Assembly (NCBI RefSeq): GCF_001314995.1
Contig: NZ_CP012938.1
Location: 1,426,001 to 1,490,000 of the forward strand
Direction: 5' to 3'
DNA length: 64,000 nt
DNA from: Bacteroides ovatus
GTDB taxonomy: Bacteria > Bacteroidota > Bacteroidia > Bacteroidales > Bacteroidaceae
In this document: positions 28,300 through 36,860 of the stretch, one piece after another
Layout: each line of letters starts with the position of its first letter
Numbering within the stretch: position 1 is the first letter of the stretch
The notes under the pieces: model-generated
Told to the model about the DNA's origin: nothing
Seen by the model: the letters and a program-made list of their open reading frames with translations, nothing else
The model's database searches: none
Position numbers and translations under genes: made by a program

Positions 28300-29487
28300 A
28301 TGAAAAGTTTTTTAGTTGACCAGGATGGCTATTACGGAGAATTCGGTGGTGCTTATGTACCGGAAATCCTCCACAAATGTGTTGAGGAACTGACAAACAA
28401 GTACCTCGAAGTGATTGAAAGCGAAGAGTTTAAAAAGGAATTTGAGCAGTTATTACGCGACTACGTAGGACGCCCTTCCCCACTCTATCTGGCAAAACGC
28501 CTTTCCGAAAAGTATGGTTGCAAGTTGTATCTGAAACGAGAAGACCTGAATCATACCGGTGCGCACAAAATCAACAACACCATCGGACAAATCTTGCTGG
28601 CACGCCGCATGGGAAAGAAGCGCATCATCGCCGAAACCGGAGCCGGACAACATGGAGTAGCAACAGCTACCGTATGTGCATTGATGGATATGGAATGTAT
28701 CGTTTATATGGGAAAAACGGATGTAGAACGCCAACACATCAATGTGGAGAAAATGAAAATGCTGGGAGCTACCGTTATTCCCGTTACTTCCGGAAACATG
28801 ACCTTGAAAGACGCAACCAACGAAGCGATCCGCGACTGGTGCTGCCATCCTGCCGACACTTATTATATTATCGGCTCTACCGTAGGCCCTCATCCTTATC
28901 CTGATATGGTGGCACGCCTGCAATCTGTTATCAGCGAAGAAATAAAAAAACAACTGCAAGAAAAAGAAGGGCGTGACTATCCGGATTATCTGATAGCCTG
29001 CGTTGGAGGAGGAAGTAATGCTGCCGGAACGATTTATCATTATATCAACGATGAACGGGTAGGCATCATTCTGGCAGAAGCCGGAGGTAAAGGAATAGAA
29101 ACCGGAATGACCGCCGCTACCATCCAACTCGGTAAAATGGGAATTATCCACGGAGCGCGTACTTACGTCATCCAAAACGAAGACGGACAGATTGAAGAGC
29201 CTTACTCGATTTCCGCCGGACTGGATTATCCGGGCATTGGTCCGATACACGCCAATCTTGCCGCACAAAGACGTGCCAACGTTTTGGCAATCAATGACGA
29301 CGAAGCAATAGAAGCCGCTTACGAACTAACTAAACTCGAAGGTATTATCCCTGCACTGGAATCCGCCCATGCATTAGGAGCTTTGAAAAAATTGAAGTTC
29401 AAACCGGAAGATATCGTTGTATTGACTGTTTCAGGACGAGGAGACAAAGATATTGAAACCTATTTATCGTTTAATGAACAGCAATAA
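28300..29487 (+). CDS. trpB: Tryptophan synthase beta chain
   Basis: PLP enzyme condensing indole with serine, last step of the pathway, in complex with TrpA. 395 residues. The PLP lysine is Lys90 in HTGAHKINN. The GGGSNAAG phosphate-binding loop near residue 232 and the [13 protein letters not shown] block near residue 108 are intact. It is the short TrpB1 type that pairs with TrpA. First structural gene after the attenuator; trpE follows after 48 nt. Confidence 0.98.
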   Translation: MKSFLVDQDGYYGEFGGAYVPEILHKCVEELTNKYLEVIESEEFKKEFEQLLRDYVGRPSPLYLAKRLSEKYGCKLYLKREDLNHTGAHKINNTIGQILLARRMGKKRIIAETGAGQHGVATATVCALMDMECIVYMGKTDVERQHINVEKMKMLGATVIPVTSGNMTLKDATNEAIRDWCCHPADTYYIIGSTVGPHPYPDMVARLQSVISEEIKKQLQEKEGRDYPDYLIACVGGGSNAAGTIYHYINDERVGIILAEAGGKGIETGMTAATIQLGKMGIIHGARTYVIQNEDGQIEEPYSISAGLDYPGIGPIHANLAAQRRANVLAINDDEAIEAAYELTKLEGIIPALESAHALGALKKLKFKPEDIVVLTVSGRGDKDIETYLSFNEQQ

Positions 29488-29535
29488 GTAATTAGTAAAC
29501 CATCATTCGTAATCAATAATCAAGCAATTATAGAA

Positions 29536-30942
29536 ATGAAAACATTTAATTATACAACTCATAGCAAACAAGTGCTCGGAGATATGCATACTCCCGTCAG
29601 CATTTACCTGAAAGTGCGCGACATGTATCCGCAATCTGCATTAATGGAAAGTTCCGACTATCATGCCGGAGAAAATTCCTTGTCATTTATAGCCCTCTGT
29701 CCCCTGGCAAGTATCGGTATAAACGGCGGTATTGTCACTGCCAACTATCCCGATAACAGCCGCACGGAAGAACCCCTGACAAAAACCTTCCATGTAGAAA
29801 AGGCCATGAACCGGTTTATCAATCAATTCCAGGTGACCGGGGATAATAAGAATGTATGTGGACTTTACGGATACACGACGTTCAACGCTGTGAAATACTT
29901 CGAGCACATCCCGGTGAAAGAAAGTCACGATGAGCAAAATGACGCTCCGGATTTGCTATACATATTATATAAGTATGTCATTGTTTTCAATCATTTCAAA
30001 AACGAATTGACACTCGTTGAAATGTTGTCCGAAGGAGAAGAAAGCGGATTGCCGGAATTGGAAGCAGCCATCGAAAACCGGAATTATGCTTCTTACAACT
30101 TCTCTGTAACAGGTCCCGTTACCAGCCCTATCACCGACGAGGAGCATAAAGCCAATGTCCGCAAAGGAATCGCACACTGTATGCGTGGAGATGTTTTCCA
30201 AATCGTACTTTCCAGAAGATTTATCCAACCTTATGCCGGAGATGATTTCAAAGTTTACCGCGCACTCCGCAGCATCAATCCTTCTCCTTATCTTTTCTAC
30301 TTCGATTTCGGAGGATACCGCATCTTTGGTTCTTCACCGGAAACACATTGCAAAATCGAAGATGGTCGTGCTTACATCGATCCGATTGCCGGAACTACCC
30401 GCCGTACCGGAGATGTAGTAAAAGACCGGGAACTGACAGAAGCTTTATTGGCTGACCCTAAAGAAAATGCAGAGCATGTCATGCTGGTTGATCTTGCCAG
30501 AAACGACCTTTCCCGTAATTGTCATGATGTACGCGTATTATTCTATAAGGAACCACAATATTATAGTCATGTCATTCACCTGGTAAGCCGTGTCAGCGGT
30601 GTGTTGAATGAGGGTGCAGACAAAATAAAAACGTTTATTGATACGTTTCCTGCCGGCACATTAAGCGGTGCTCCCAAAGTACGCGCTATGCAGTTAATCA
30701 GCGAAATCGAACCACATAATCGTGGAGCCTATGGTGGCTGTATCGGTTTTATCGGATTGAACGGCGAATTAAATCAGGCTATCACTATCCGTACTTTTGT
30801 AAGCCGAAACAATGAACTCTGGTTCCAAGCCGGAGGAGGTATTGTAGCCCGCAGTCAGGATGAATATGAACTGCAAGAGGTGAACAACAAACTGGGAGCA
30901 CTGAAAAAGGCGATTGATTTAGCTGTCAAATTAAAAAATTGA
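29536..30942 (+). CDS. trpE: Anthranilate synthase component I
   Basis: Converts chorismate and ammonia (from TrpG) to anthranilate and pyruvate. 468 residues. The N-terminal MESSDYHAGENS motif corresponds to the Leu-Leu-Glu-Ser region that binds feedback tryptophan, and the C-terminal chorismate-binding domain has PSPYLFYF, FGSSPETH, GTTRRTGD, DLARNDL and FPAGTLSGAPKVRAM. Both feedback and active-site motifs look intact, suggesting allosteric control on top of attenuation. trpG starts about 45 nt downstream. Confidence 0.97.
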   Translation: MKTFNYTTHSKQVLGDMHTPVSIYLKVRDMYPQSALMESSDYHAGENSLSFIALCPLASIGINGGIVTANYPDNSRTEEPLTKTFHVEKAMNRFINQFQVTGDNKNVCGLYGYTTFNAVKYFEHIPVKESHDEQNDAPDLLYILYKYVIVFNHFKNELTLVEMLSEGEESGLPELEAAIENRNYASYNFSVTGPVTSPITDEEHKANVRKGIAHCMRGDVFQIVLSRRFIQPYAGDDFKVYRALRSINPSPYLFYFDFGGYRIFGSSPETHCKIEDGRAYIDPIAGTTRRTGDVVKDRELTEALLADPKENAEHVMLVDLARNDLSRNCHDVRVLFYKEPQYYSHVIHLVSRVSGVLNEGADKIKTFIDTFPAGTLSGAPKVRAMQLISEIEPHNRGAYGGCIGFIGLNGELNQAITIRTFVSRNNELWFQAGGGIVARSQDEYELQEVNNKLGALKKAIDLAVKLKN

Positions 30943-30987
30943 AAGCAGAGATAGTATTTGAACAACCATTTTACAATGACAATAAAA

Positions 30988-31554
30988 ATGAAAATATTAC
31001 TTTTAGATAACTACGACTCTTTCACTTATAACCTACTGCACGCAGTGAAAGAATTAGGGGCTACAGATGTAGAAGTAGTCCGCAACGACCAGATAGAGCT
31101 TGATGAAGTAGACCGATTTGATAAAATCATCCTGTCTCCCGGACCGGGCATACCCGAAGAGGCCGGACTACTATTACCTATTATTAAAAGATATGCCCCG
31201 ACCAAAAGTATTCTGGGTGTCTGCCTCGGTCATCAAGCCATCGGCGAAGCTTTCGGAGCACGCTTGGAAAATCTCAAAGAAGTATATCACGGGGTACAGA
31301 CTCCGATTACCATCCTTCACCAGGATTTGCTTTTTGAAGGGTTGGGAAAAGAAATCCCTGTTGGAAGATACCATTCCTGGGTAGTCAGCCGGGAAGGTTT
31401 TCCCGATTGTCTGGAAATAACGGCAGAAAGTCAGGAAGGACAAATCATGGCAATCCGCCATAAGACCTACAATGTACATGGTATTCAGTTCCATCCCGAA
31501 TCAGTATTAACTCCGCAAGGAAAAGAAATTATTAAAAACTTCTTAAACGATTAA
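30988..31554 (+). CDS. trpG: Anthranilate synthase component II, glutamine amidotransferase
   Basis: Supplies ammonia from glutamine to TrpE. Start chosen at MKILLLDNYDSFTYN (30988); ATG at 30976 and a TTG at 30958 are in-frame alternatives but add residues not expected in the family. 188 residues. The class I triad is present: Cys79 in GVCLGHQA, His169 and Glu171 in QFHPES. The SPGPGIPEEAG oxyanion region is typical. trpD starts after only 4 nt. Confidence 0.96.
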   Translation: MKILLLDNYDSFTYNLLHAVKELGATDVEVVRNDQIELDEVDRFDKIILSPGPGIPEEAGLLLPIIKRYAPTKSILGVCLGHQAIGEAFGARLENLKEVYHGVQTPITILHQDLLFEGLGKEIPVGRYHSWVVSREGFPDCLEITAESQEGQIMAIRHKTYNVHGIQFHPESVLTPQGKEIIKNFLND

Positions 31555-31558
31555 ACTT

Positions 31559-32554
31559 ATGAAACAGATTCTATACAAACTTTTCGAACATCAATATCTG
31601 GGACGCGATGAGGCTCGCACCATTTTACAGAACATCGCACAAGGAAAATATAATGATGTACAGGTAGCCTCTTTAATCACCGTCTTTCTGATGCGTAATA
31701 TCTCTGTGGAAGAATTATGCGGTTTCCGCGATGCATTGCTTGAAATGCGTATTCCGGTTGATTTAAGTGAATTTGCTCCGATAGATATCGTAGGAACCGG
31801 AGGTGATGGAAAAAATACATTTAATATTTCTACAGCTTCCTGTTTTACTGTTGCCGGAGCCGGTTTCCCGGTTGTGAAACATGGTAATTACGGAGCAACA
31901 TCAGTCAGCGGTGCCAGTAATGTGATGGAGCAACACGGTGTAAAGTTCACCAGTGACGTCGATCAACTGCGCCGTAGCATGGAGAAATGTAATCTTGCCT
32001 ATCTGCATGCTCCTTTATTCAATCCGGCATTAAAGGCAGTTGCTCCGGTTCGTAAAGGATTGGCAGTGCGCACTTTCTTTAATATGCTCGGTCCGTTGGT
32101 TAATCCGGTATTACCGGCCTATCAGCTTTTAGGAGTTTACAACCTCCCGTTACTTCGCCTCTATACCTATACTTATCAGGAAAGCAAGACGAAATTTGCC
32201 GTTGTTCATAGTCTCGACGGATATGACGAAATCTCTCTGACAAATGAGTTTAAAGTGGCGACCAGCGATCATGAAAAGATTTACGCTCCCGAGAGTCTCG
32301 GATTCTCCCGCTATAAGGAAACTGATCTGGATGGTGGACAAACACCGGAAGATGCAGCTAAGATTTTCGACCAGATCATGAATAACACGGCTACGGAAGC
32401 TCAAAAAAATGTAGTGGTAGTCAATTCAGCTTTCGCCATCCATGTGATTTGTCCGGAGAAGACTATTGAAGAATGTATTGCTCTCGCCAAAGAGTCATTG
32501 GAAAGTGGACGCGCATTAGCTACCCTAAAAAAATTCATTGAATTGAACAGTTAA
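31559..32554 (+). CDS. trpD: Anthranilate phosphoribosyltransferase
   Basis: Transfers phosphoribose from PRPP to anthranilate. 331 residues. The PRPP-binding loop is GTGGDGKNTFNIST near residue 78, followed by KHGNYGATSVSGASNVMEQHG, with the hinge region GPLVNPVLP near residue 180. The helical N-terminal domain and alpha/beta C-terminal domain have usual length. Tight spacing from trpG (4 nt) indicates translational coupling. Confidence 0.97.
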   Translation: MKQILYKLFEHQYLGRDEARTILQNIAQGKYNDVQVASLITVFLMRNISVEELCGFRDALLEMRIPVDLSEFAPIDIVGTGGDGKNTFNISTASCFTVAGAGFPVVKHGNYGATSVSGASNVMEQHGVKFTSDVDQLRRSMEKCNLAYLHAPLFNPALKAVAPVRKGLAVRTFFNMLGPLVNPVLPAYQLLGVYNLPLLRLYTYTYQESKTKFAVVHSLDGYDEISLTNEFKVATSDHEKIYAPESLGFSRYKETDLDGGQTPEDAAKIFDQIMNNTATEAQKNVVVVNSAFAIHVICPEKTIEECIALAKESLESGRALATLKKFIELNS

Positions 32555-32602
32555 TGTTTTATTTTTGCAAATCCATCATTTACAATTAATAATTCCACAT
32601 CA

Positions 32603-33385
32603 ATGAAAGATATATTATCAGAGATTATAGCAAACAAACGATTTGAAGTTGACCTGCAAAAGCAGGCTATCTCCATCGAGCAATTACAGGAAGGTATCAG
32701 CGAAGTTCCGACCTCTCGTTCTATGAAGCAGGCATTAGCCTCGTCTGCATCGGGTATTATCGCTGAATTCAAGCGTCGGTCTCCATCCAAAGGATGGATA
32801 AAGGAAGAAGCATGCCCGGAAGAGATTGTTCCCTCCTATGCAACAGCAGGAGCCTCTGCCCTTTCCATCCTCACCGACGAGAAGTTTTTCGGAGGAAGCC
32901 TGAAGGACATCCGCACTGCACGCCCTTTGGTAGAGATCCCCATTCTTAGGAAGGACTTCATCATTGACGAATACCAGCTTTATCAAGCCAAAATTGTCGG
33001 TGCCGATGCCGTACTTCTTATCGCAGCCGCATTAGAACCGGAGAAATGTAATGAACTTGCAGAAAAAGCTCATGAACTAGGTCTGGAAGTTCTTCTGGAG
33101 ATTCATAGCTCCGAAGAATTAATATACATCGACAAGAAAATAGATATGGTAGGAATCAACAATCGTAATCTGGGTACTTTCTTCACTGATGTAGAAAACT
33201 CTTTCCGCTTGGCCGGACAGCTTCCCCAAGATGCTGTATTGGTATCCGAGAGCGGCATCTCCGATCCGGAAATAGTAAAACGACTTCGGGCAGCCGGATT
33301 CCGTGGATTCCTGATCGGTGAAACATTTATGAAAACACAGCAACCGGGAGAAACTTTACAGAATTTCCTGCAAGCAATCCAATAA
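32603..33385 (+). CDS. trpC: Indole-3-glycerol phosphate synthase
   Basis: Closes the indole ring from CdRP. 260-residue stand-alone TIM barrel, not fused to TrpF. Catalytic and phosphate-binding motifs are present: AEFKRRSPSKGWI near residue 53, ILTDEKFFGGS near residue 92, PILRKDFIIDEYQ near residue 112, GINNRNLGTF near residue 182 and SESGI near residue 215. It follows trpD by 48 nt and precedes trpF by 26 nt. Confidence 0.97.
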   Translation: MKDILSEIIANKRFEVDLQKQAISIEQLQEGISEVPTSRSMKQALASSASGIIAEFKRRSPSKGWIKEEACPEEIVPSYATAGASALSILTDEKFFGGSLKDIRTARPLVEIPILRKDFIIDEYQLYQAKIVGADAVLLIAAALEPEKCNELAEKAHELGLEVLLEIHSSEELIYIDKKIDMVGINNRNLGTFFTDVENSFRLAGQLPQDAVLVSESGISDPEIVKRLRAAGFRGFLIGETFMKTQQPGETLQNFLQAIQ

Positions 33386-33411
33386 ACTAATTATTCAAAA
33401 CGGACAGCCCT

Positions 33412-34035
33412 ATGATTAACGGAAAAATTATCAAAGTATGCGGTATGCGTGAAGCTGAAAACATACAGGACGTAGAGTCTATCGAAGGCATAGATATGCT
33501 GGGATTCATCTTCTATCCTAAATCTCCCCGATATGTCTACGAGCTTCCGGCTTACTTGCCCATTCATGCCCGGCGTGTCGGAGTTTTCGTCAACGAAGAC
33601 AAGCAGACAATCAGCATGTATGCTGATCGTTTCGGACTGAATTATGTACAGCTCCACGGAAATGAATCACCGGAATACTGCCGGTCCTTACATTCCACTG
33701 GATTGAAAATCATCAAGGCCTTTTCAGTAGACCGTCCCAAAGATTTGAGAAAGGTATATGACTACGAAAAAGTCTGTGATCTTTTTCTGTTCGATACCAA
33801 ATGCGAACAGTATGGTGGTTCGGGAAATCAATTCGACTGGAGCATCCTGGATATGTACAATGGACATGTACCCTTCCTATTGAGCGGAGGCATTAACTCA
33901 TACAGTGCCAATGCCCTGAAAGAGTTCAAGCATCCCCGGCTTGCCGGATACGATCTCAACAGCCGTTTTGAATTGAAACCGGGAGAAAAGGATCCGGAGC
34001 GTATCCGGACATTTTTAAACGAATTAAAATCATAA
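33412..34035 (+). CDS. trpF: Phosphoribosylanthranilate isomerase
   Basis: Amadori isomerisation of PRA to CdRP. 207-residue TIM barrel. IKVCGMREAEN contains the catalytic cysteine near residue 8; LGFIFYPKSPRYV, YVQLHGNESPEYC, LFDTKCEQYGGSGNQFDW with the catalytic aspartate, and LSGGINSYSA are the family motifs. Separate from trpC, as is usual in Bacteroidetes. Confidence 0.96.
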   Translation: MINGKIIKVCGMREAENIQDVESIEGIDMLGFIFYPKSPRYVYELPAYLPIHARRVGVFVNEDKQTISMYADRFGLNYVQLHGNESPEYCRSLHSTGLKIIKAFSVDRPKDLRKVYDYEKVCDLFLFDTKCEQYGGSGNQFDWSILDMYNGHVPFLLSGGINSYSANALKEFKHPRLAGYDLNSRFELKPGEKDPERIRTFLNELKS

Positions 34036-34053
34036 TCTAAAAATTCCAACGTC

Positions 34054-34824
34054 ATGAATAGAATTAATCAACTTTTCAATAGCAACAAGAAAGACATACT
34101 TTCTATTTATTTTTGTGCCGGTACTCCTACTTTGGATGGTACCGCTGATGTAATCCGCACGCTCGAAAAGCACGGAGTGAGTATGATTGAAGTCGGCATT
34201 CCTTTCAGTGATCCGATGGCAGATGGCATTGTTATTCAGAATGCCGCTACGCAGGCATTACGCAACGGTATGTCTCTAAAACTTCTTTTTGAACAATTAC
34301 GGGATATTCGCAAGGACGTAAAAATCCCACTTGTGCTTATGGGATATTTAAACCCAATCATGCAGTTCGGATTTGAGAATTTCTGCCGTAAATGTGTGGA
34401 ATGTGGTATCGACGGCGTCATTATCCCTGATCTCCCTTTCCGTGATTACCAAGAACATTATCGTATCATTGCCGAACGCTATAACATCAGAGTGATTATG
34501 CTCATCACACCGGAAACCAGCGAAGAACGGGTACGCGAGATAGATACACATACCGACGGATTTATTTATATGGTTTCATCAGCAGCAACCACCGGAGCGC
34601 AACAAGATTTCAACGAACAAAAACGGGCTTACTTCAAAAAGATTGAAGATATGCATCTGAACAATCCGTTGATGGTGGGATTTGGTATCTCCAATAAAGC
34701 AACATTCCAAGCAGCTTGCGAACACGCTTCCGGAGCTATCATCGGCAGTAAGTTCGTCACTCTGCTCGAAGAAGAAAAAGACCCGGAAAAGGCGATTACC
34801 AGACTGAAAGAAGCCCTGAAGTAA
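34054..34824 (+). CDS. trpA: Tryptophan synthase alpha chain
   Basis: Cleaves indole-3-glycerol phosphate and passes indole to TrpB. 256 residues. The catalytic pair is Glu46 (MIEVGIPFSDP) and Asp57 (MADGIVIQ). GVIIPDLPFRDY is the flexible loop region, and SSAATTGAQ and GFGISNKA are phosphate-binding. Last gene of the operon, 18 nt after trpF. No clear T-run terminator follows; the next sequence is a tandem repeat block. Confidence 0.97.
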   Translation: MNRINQLFNSNKKDILSIYFCAGTPTLDGTADVIRTLEKHGVSMIEVGIPFSDPMADGIVIQNAATQALRNGMSLKLLFEQLRDIRKDVKIPLVLMGYLNPIMQFGFENFCRKCVECGIDGVIIPDLPFRDYQEHYRIIAERYNIRVIMLITPETSEERVREIDTHTDGFIYMVSSAATTGAQQDFNEQKRAYFKKIEDMHLNNPLMVGFGISNKATFQAACEHASGAIIGSKFVTLLEEEKDPEKAITRLKEALK

Positions 34825-35370
34825 GAGCCTCGGATGAAAATCTCCGCAGGCCGCAGGGCTATTTCCGCAAACCATGGGGCTATTTCTGCAAGCCGTGGGG
34901 AGGGCGTACTTCACCCGTGGGACGAGCAGAGACGAGCCGTGAGCTGAACAAAAACAAGACGTGGACTGAACAGGATCGAGGCGTGGGCTGACAATCTCGT
35001 TGCCCCTGTCATTCACCGAATCCGAAGTCCGAACAACAACAGCAGCAGTCTTCCTTTCCTCGCCAATATTGCTGCTGTTGTTTACAACAGTAGTAATATT
35101 TCTCTTCTCTTCTACTCTACTCTCTTGGGTTTCATTCGGTTTTCGCCCTTTATCCATCGGCGTTTCAGAGGTTTTTTCCACTGCACTTTTTTCCACTGGT
35201 TTTTGCATACTATTAACCACTGATTTGCTGTAGTTATTCTTTGCACACAGATACAGCAACAACACATAAATCCCTACAAGTTGCACTCCCCCTATCTGAT
35301 ACATCATGACGCTCAAATTGTCGTCTGCCCAAAAACAGATTTCTAACGGAAAATACCGGTCATTTTTCAT
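34579..35370 (-). pseudogene. Doubtful ORF: membrane-anchored N-terminus running into repeats and antisense trpA
   Basis: A 263-residue frame from ATG at 35370, preceded by AAGAGAAA as a possible ribosome site. The first ~100 residues look protein-like: a hydrophobic helix (VQLVGIYVLLLYLCA), then a polar stretch rich in Lys, Glu, Ser and Thr. The rest crosses the GC-rich tandem repeats and then reads 246 nt antisense to trpA, ending SGGCC. That second part is unlikely to be genuine. It may be a small membrane gene whose original end was lost, or no gene. No family is recognised. Confidence 0.3.
34825..35010. repeat. Degenerate GC-rich tandem repeats downstream of trpA
   Basis: Two adjacent repeat sets. 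The first (about 34842-34905) has three ~24-nt units of the form TCCGCAAGCCGTGGGGCTATT with substitutions. The second (about 34928-34995) has three units around GACGAGCCGTGAGCTGAACA, of 21-24 nt. The GC content contrasts sharply with the AT-rich spacers elsewhere. No terminator T-run or promoter was seen in it. On the minus strand the first set translates to repeated Cys-Gly-Asn-Ser-Pro units, probably fortuitously. Confidence 0.7.
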
Positions 35371-35542
35371 TTTCTCTTTCGTTTTTTATTTAAAGCCGGA
35401 CACTTCGTCCAACCTGCCCCAAAGATGAGGACATTTTTTCATACTACATATCGCAAAAATGCAACATAGATATTTTTTATAGCCTTGTCCTTCCAACTTT
35501 ATATAATTCCTCGTTTACCACTCATTATTCGCATTTAATCCG

Positions 35543-35550
35543 TATCTTTG
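35543..35550 (+). promoter_or_regulatory. Bacteroides -7 box (TATCTTTG) for L-asparaginase
   Basis: Exact TAnnTTTG, 28 nt before the start codon at 35579. Confidence 0.6.
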
Positions 35551-35578
35551 CCAATGTTTTAACAGTAATTCAACAATT

Positions 35579-36619
35579 ATGAGAGCAGAAACTCCTTCCG
35601 TTTTGTTAATTTACACGGGTGGGACTATCGGAATGATAGAGAATCCGGAAACAGGTGCCTTAGAAAATTTCAACTTCGATCATTTGCTTAAGCACGTCCC
35701 TGAACTGAAAAGATTCAACTACCGCATTTCCTCCTACCAATTCGATCCCCCTCTCGACTCTTCGGACATGGAACCTGCTTACTGGGCAAAACTGGTAAAG
35801 ATCATCAATTACAATTATGATTATTTCGATGGTTTCGTCATCCTTCACGGAACAGACACAATGGCTTACACTGCCTCTGCACTAAGTTTCATGCTCGAAA
35901 ATCTAAGCAAACCTGTCATCCTCACAGGTTCCCAGCTCCCGATCGGGACTTTGCGCACAGACGGAAAGGAAAACCTCATAACAGCCATCGAAATTGCAGC
36001 AGCTAAAAATCCGGATGGTACAGCCATTGTTCCGGAGGTTTGTATTTTCTTTGAGAATCATTTGATGCGTGGTAACCGTACCACCAAAATCAATGCGGAG
36101 AATTTCAATGCTTTCCGCTCTTTCAATTATCCGCCATTGGCACGGGTAGGTATCCACATTAAATATGAGCCTAATCTCATTCGGAAACCAGACCCGACAA
36201 AACCGTTAAAGCCGCATTACCTGTTCGACACCAATGTGGTTATTCTAACGCTTTTTCCGGGCATTCAAGAGAGTATCGTGACTTCTCTGCTTCATGTTCC
36301 GGGATTGAAAGCGGTTGTCATGAAAACCTTCGGTTCGGGAAATGCTCCGCAAAAAGAATGGTTCATCCGCCAACTAAAGGAAGCTACCGATCGTGGAATT
36401 ATCATTGTCAACATTACACAATGTGCCTCCGGAGCAGTAGAAATGGGACGTTACGAAACAGGAATGCATCTTCTGGAAGCAGGTGTAATCAGTGGATATG
36501 ACAGTACCCCCGAATGTGCCATAACAAAGCTCATGTTTTTATTGGGACATGGATTACCCAACAAGGATATCCGATATAAAATGAACTCCTGCTTAATAGG
36601 AGAAATCACCAAGTCTTAA
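35579..36619 (+). CDS. ansA: Type I L-asparaginase
   Basis: Hydrolyses asparagine to aspartate and ammonia. 346 residues, no signal peptide, so the cytoplasmic low-affinity type. The first catalytic Thr is in YTGGTIGM near residue 15, and the second set is HGTDTMAYTASAL near residue 92. The C-terminal domain ends normally. It has its own promoter and terminator. It is functionally opposed to asnB in the first region of the window. Confidence 0.94.
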   Translation: MRAETPSVLLIYTGGTIGMIENPETGALENFNFDHLLKHVPELKRFNYRISSYQFDPPLDSSDMEPAYWAKLVKIINYNYDYFDGFVILHGTDTMAYTASALSFMLENLSKPVILTGSQLPIGTLRTDGKENLITAIEIAAAKNPDGTAIVPEVCIFFENHLMRGNRTTKINAENFNAFRSFNYPPLARVGIHIKYEPNLIRKPDPTKPLKPHYLFDTNVVILTLFPGIQESIVTSLLHVPGLKAVVMKTFGSGNAPQKEWFIRQLKEATDRGIIIVNITQCASGAVEMGRYETGMHLLEAGVISGYDSTPECAITKLMFLLGHGLPNKDIRYKMNSCLIGEITKS

Positions 36620-36640
36620 GTTAAATCCATCTATTGTAAC

Positions 36641-36693
36641 CCCCTGATTTTCATTTTAAACAGTTGTATAAAAGTGAAAATCAGGGGATTTCT
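36641..36693 (+). terminator. Terminator after ansA
   Basis: Perfect 13-bp stem CCCCTGATTTTCA (36641-36653) with TGAAAATCAGGGG (36675-36687), then ATTTCTC, a weak T tail. Confidence 0.65.
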
Positions 36694-36813
36694 CTTCATC
36701 ATCATCAAGGCCGAATCAAACCTAAAAGAGCCAAAGAAGAACCAAAACGGAAGTATAGTTGTTTTCACTCCATAAAATAACAGAAAAAACATTTCCAATA
36801 AAAGATATGCAGT

Positions 36814-36821
36814 TATTTTTG
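36814..36821 (+). promoter_or_regulatory. -7 box (TATTTTTG) for the second LruC-domain gene
   Basis: TAnnTTTG match, 40 nt before the ATG at 36861. Confidence 0.5.
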
Positions 36822-36860
36822 TGATGGATTTGGTTACAAACAATCAAGCAATAATACATT

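Noticed and set aside
28453..29268. 271-codon minus-strand ORF across trpB
   Set aside because: Antisense shadow of the well-conserved trpB frame, with no family features and no promoter.
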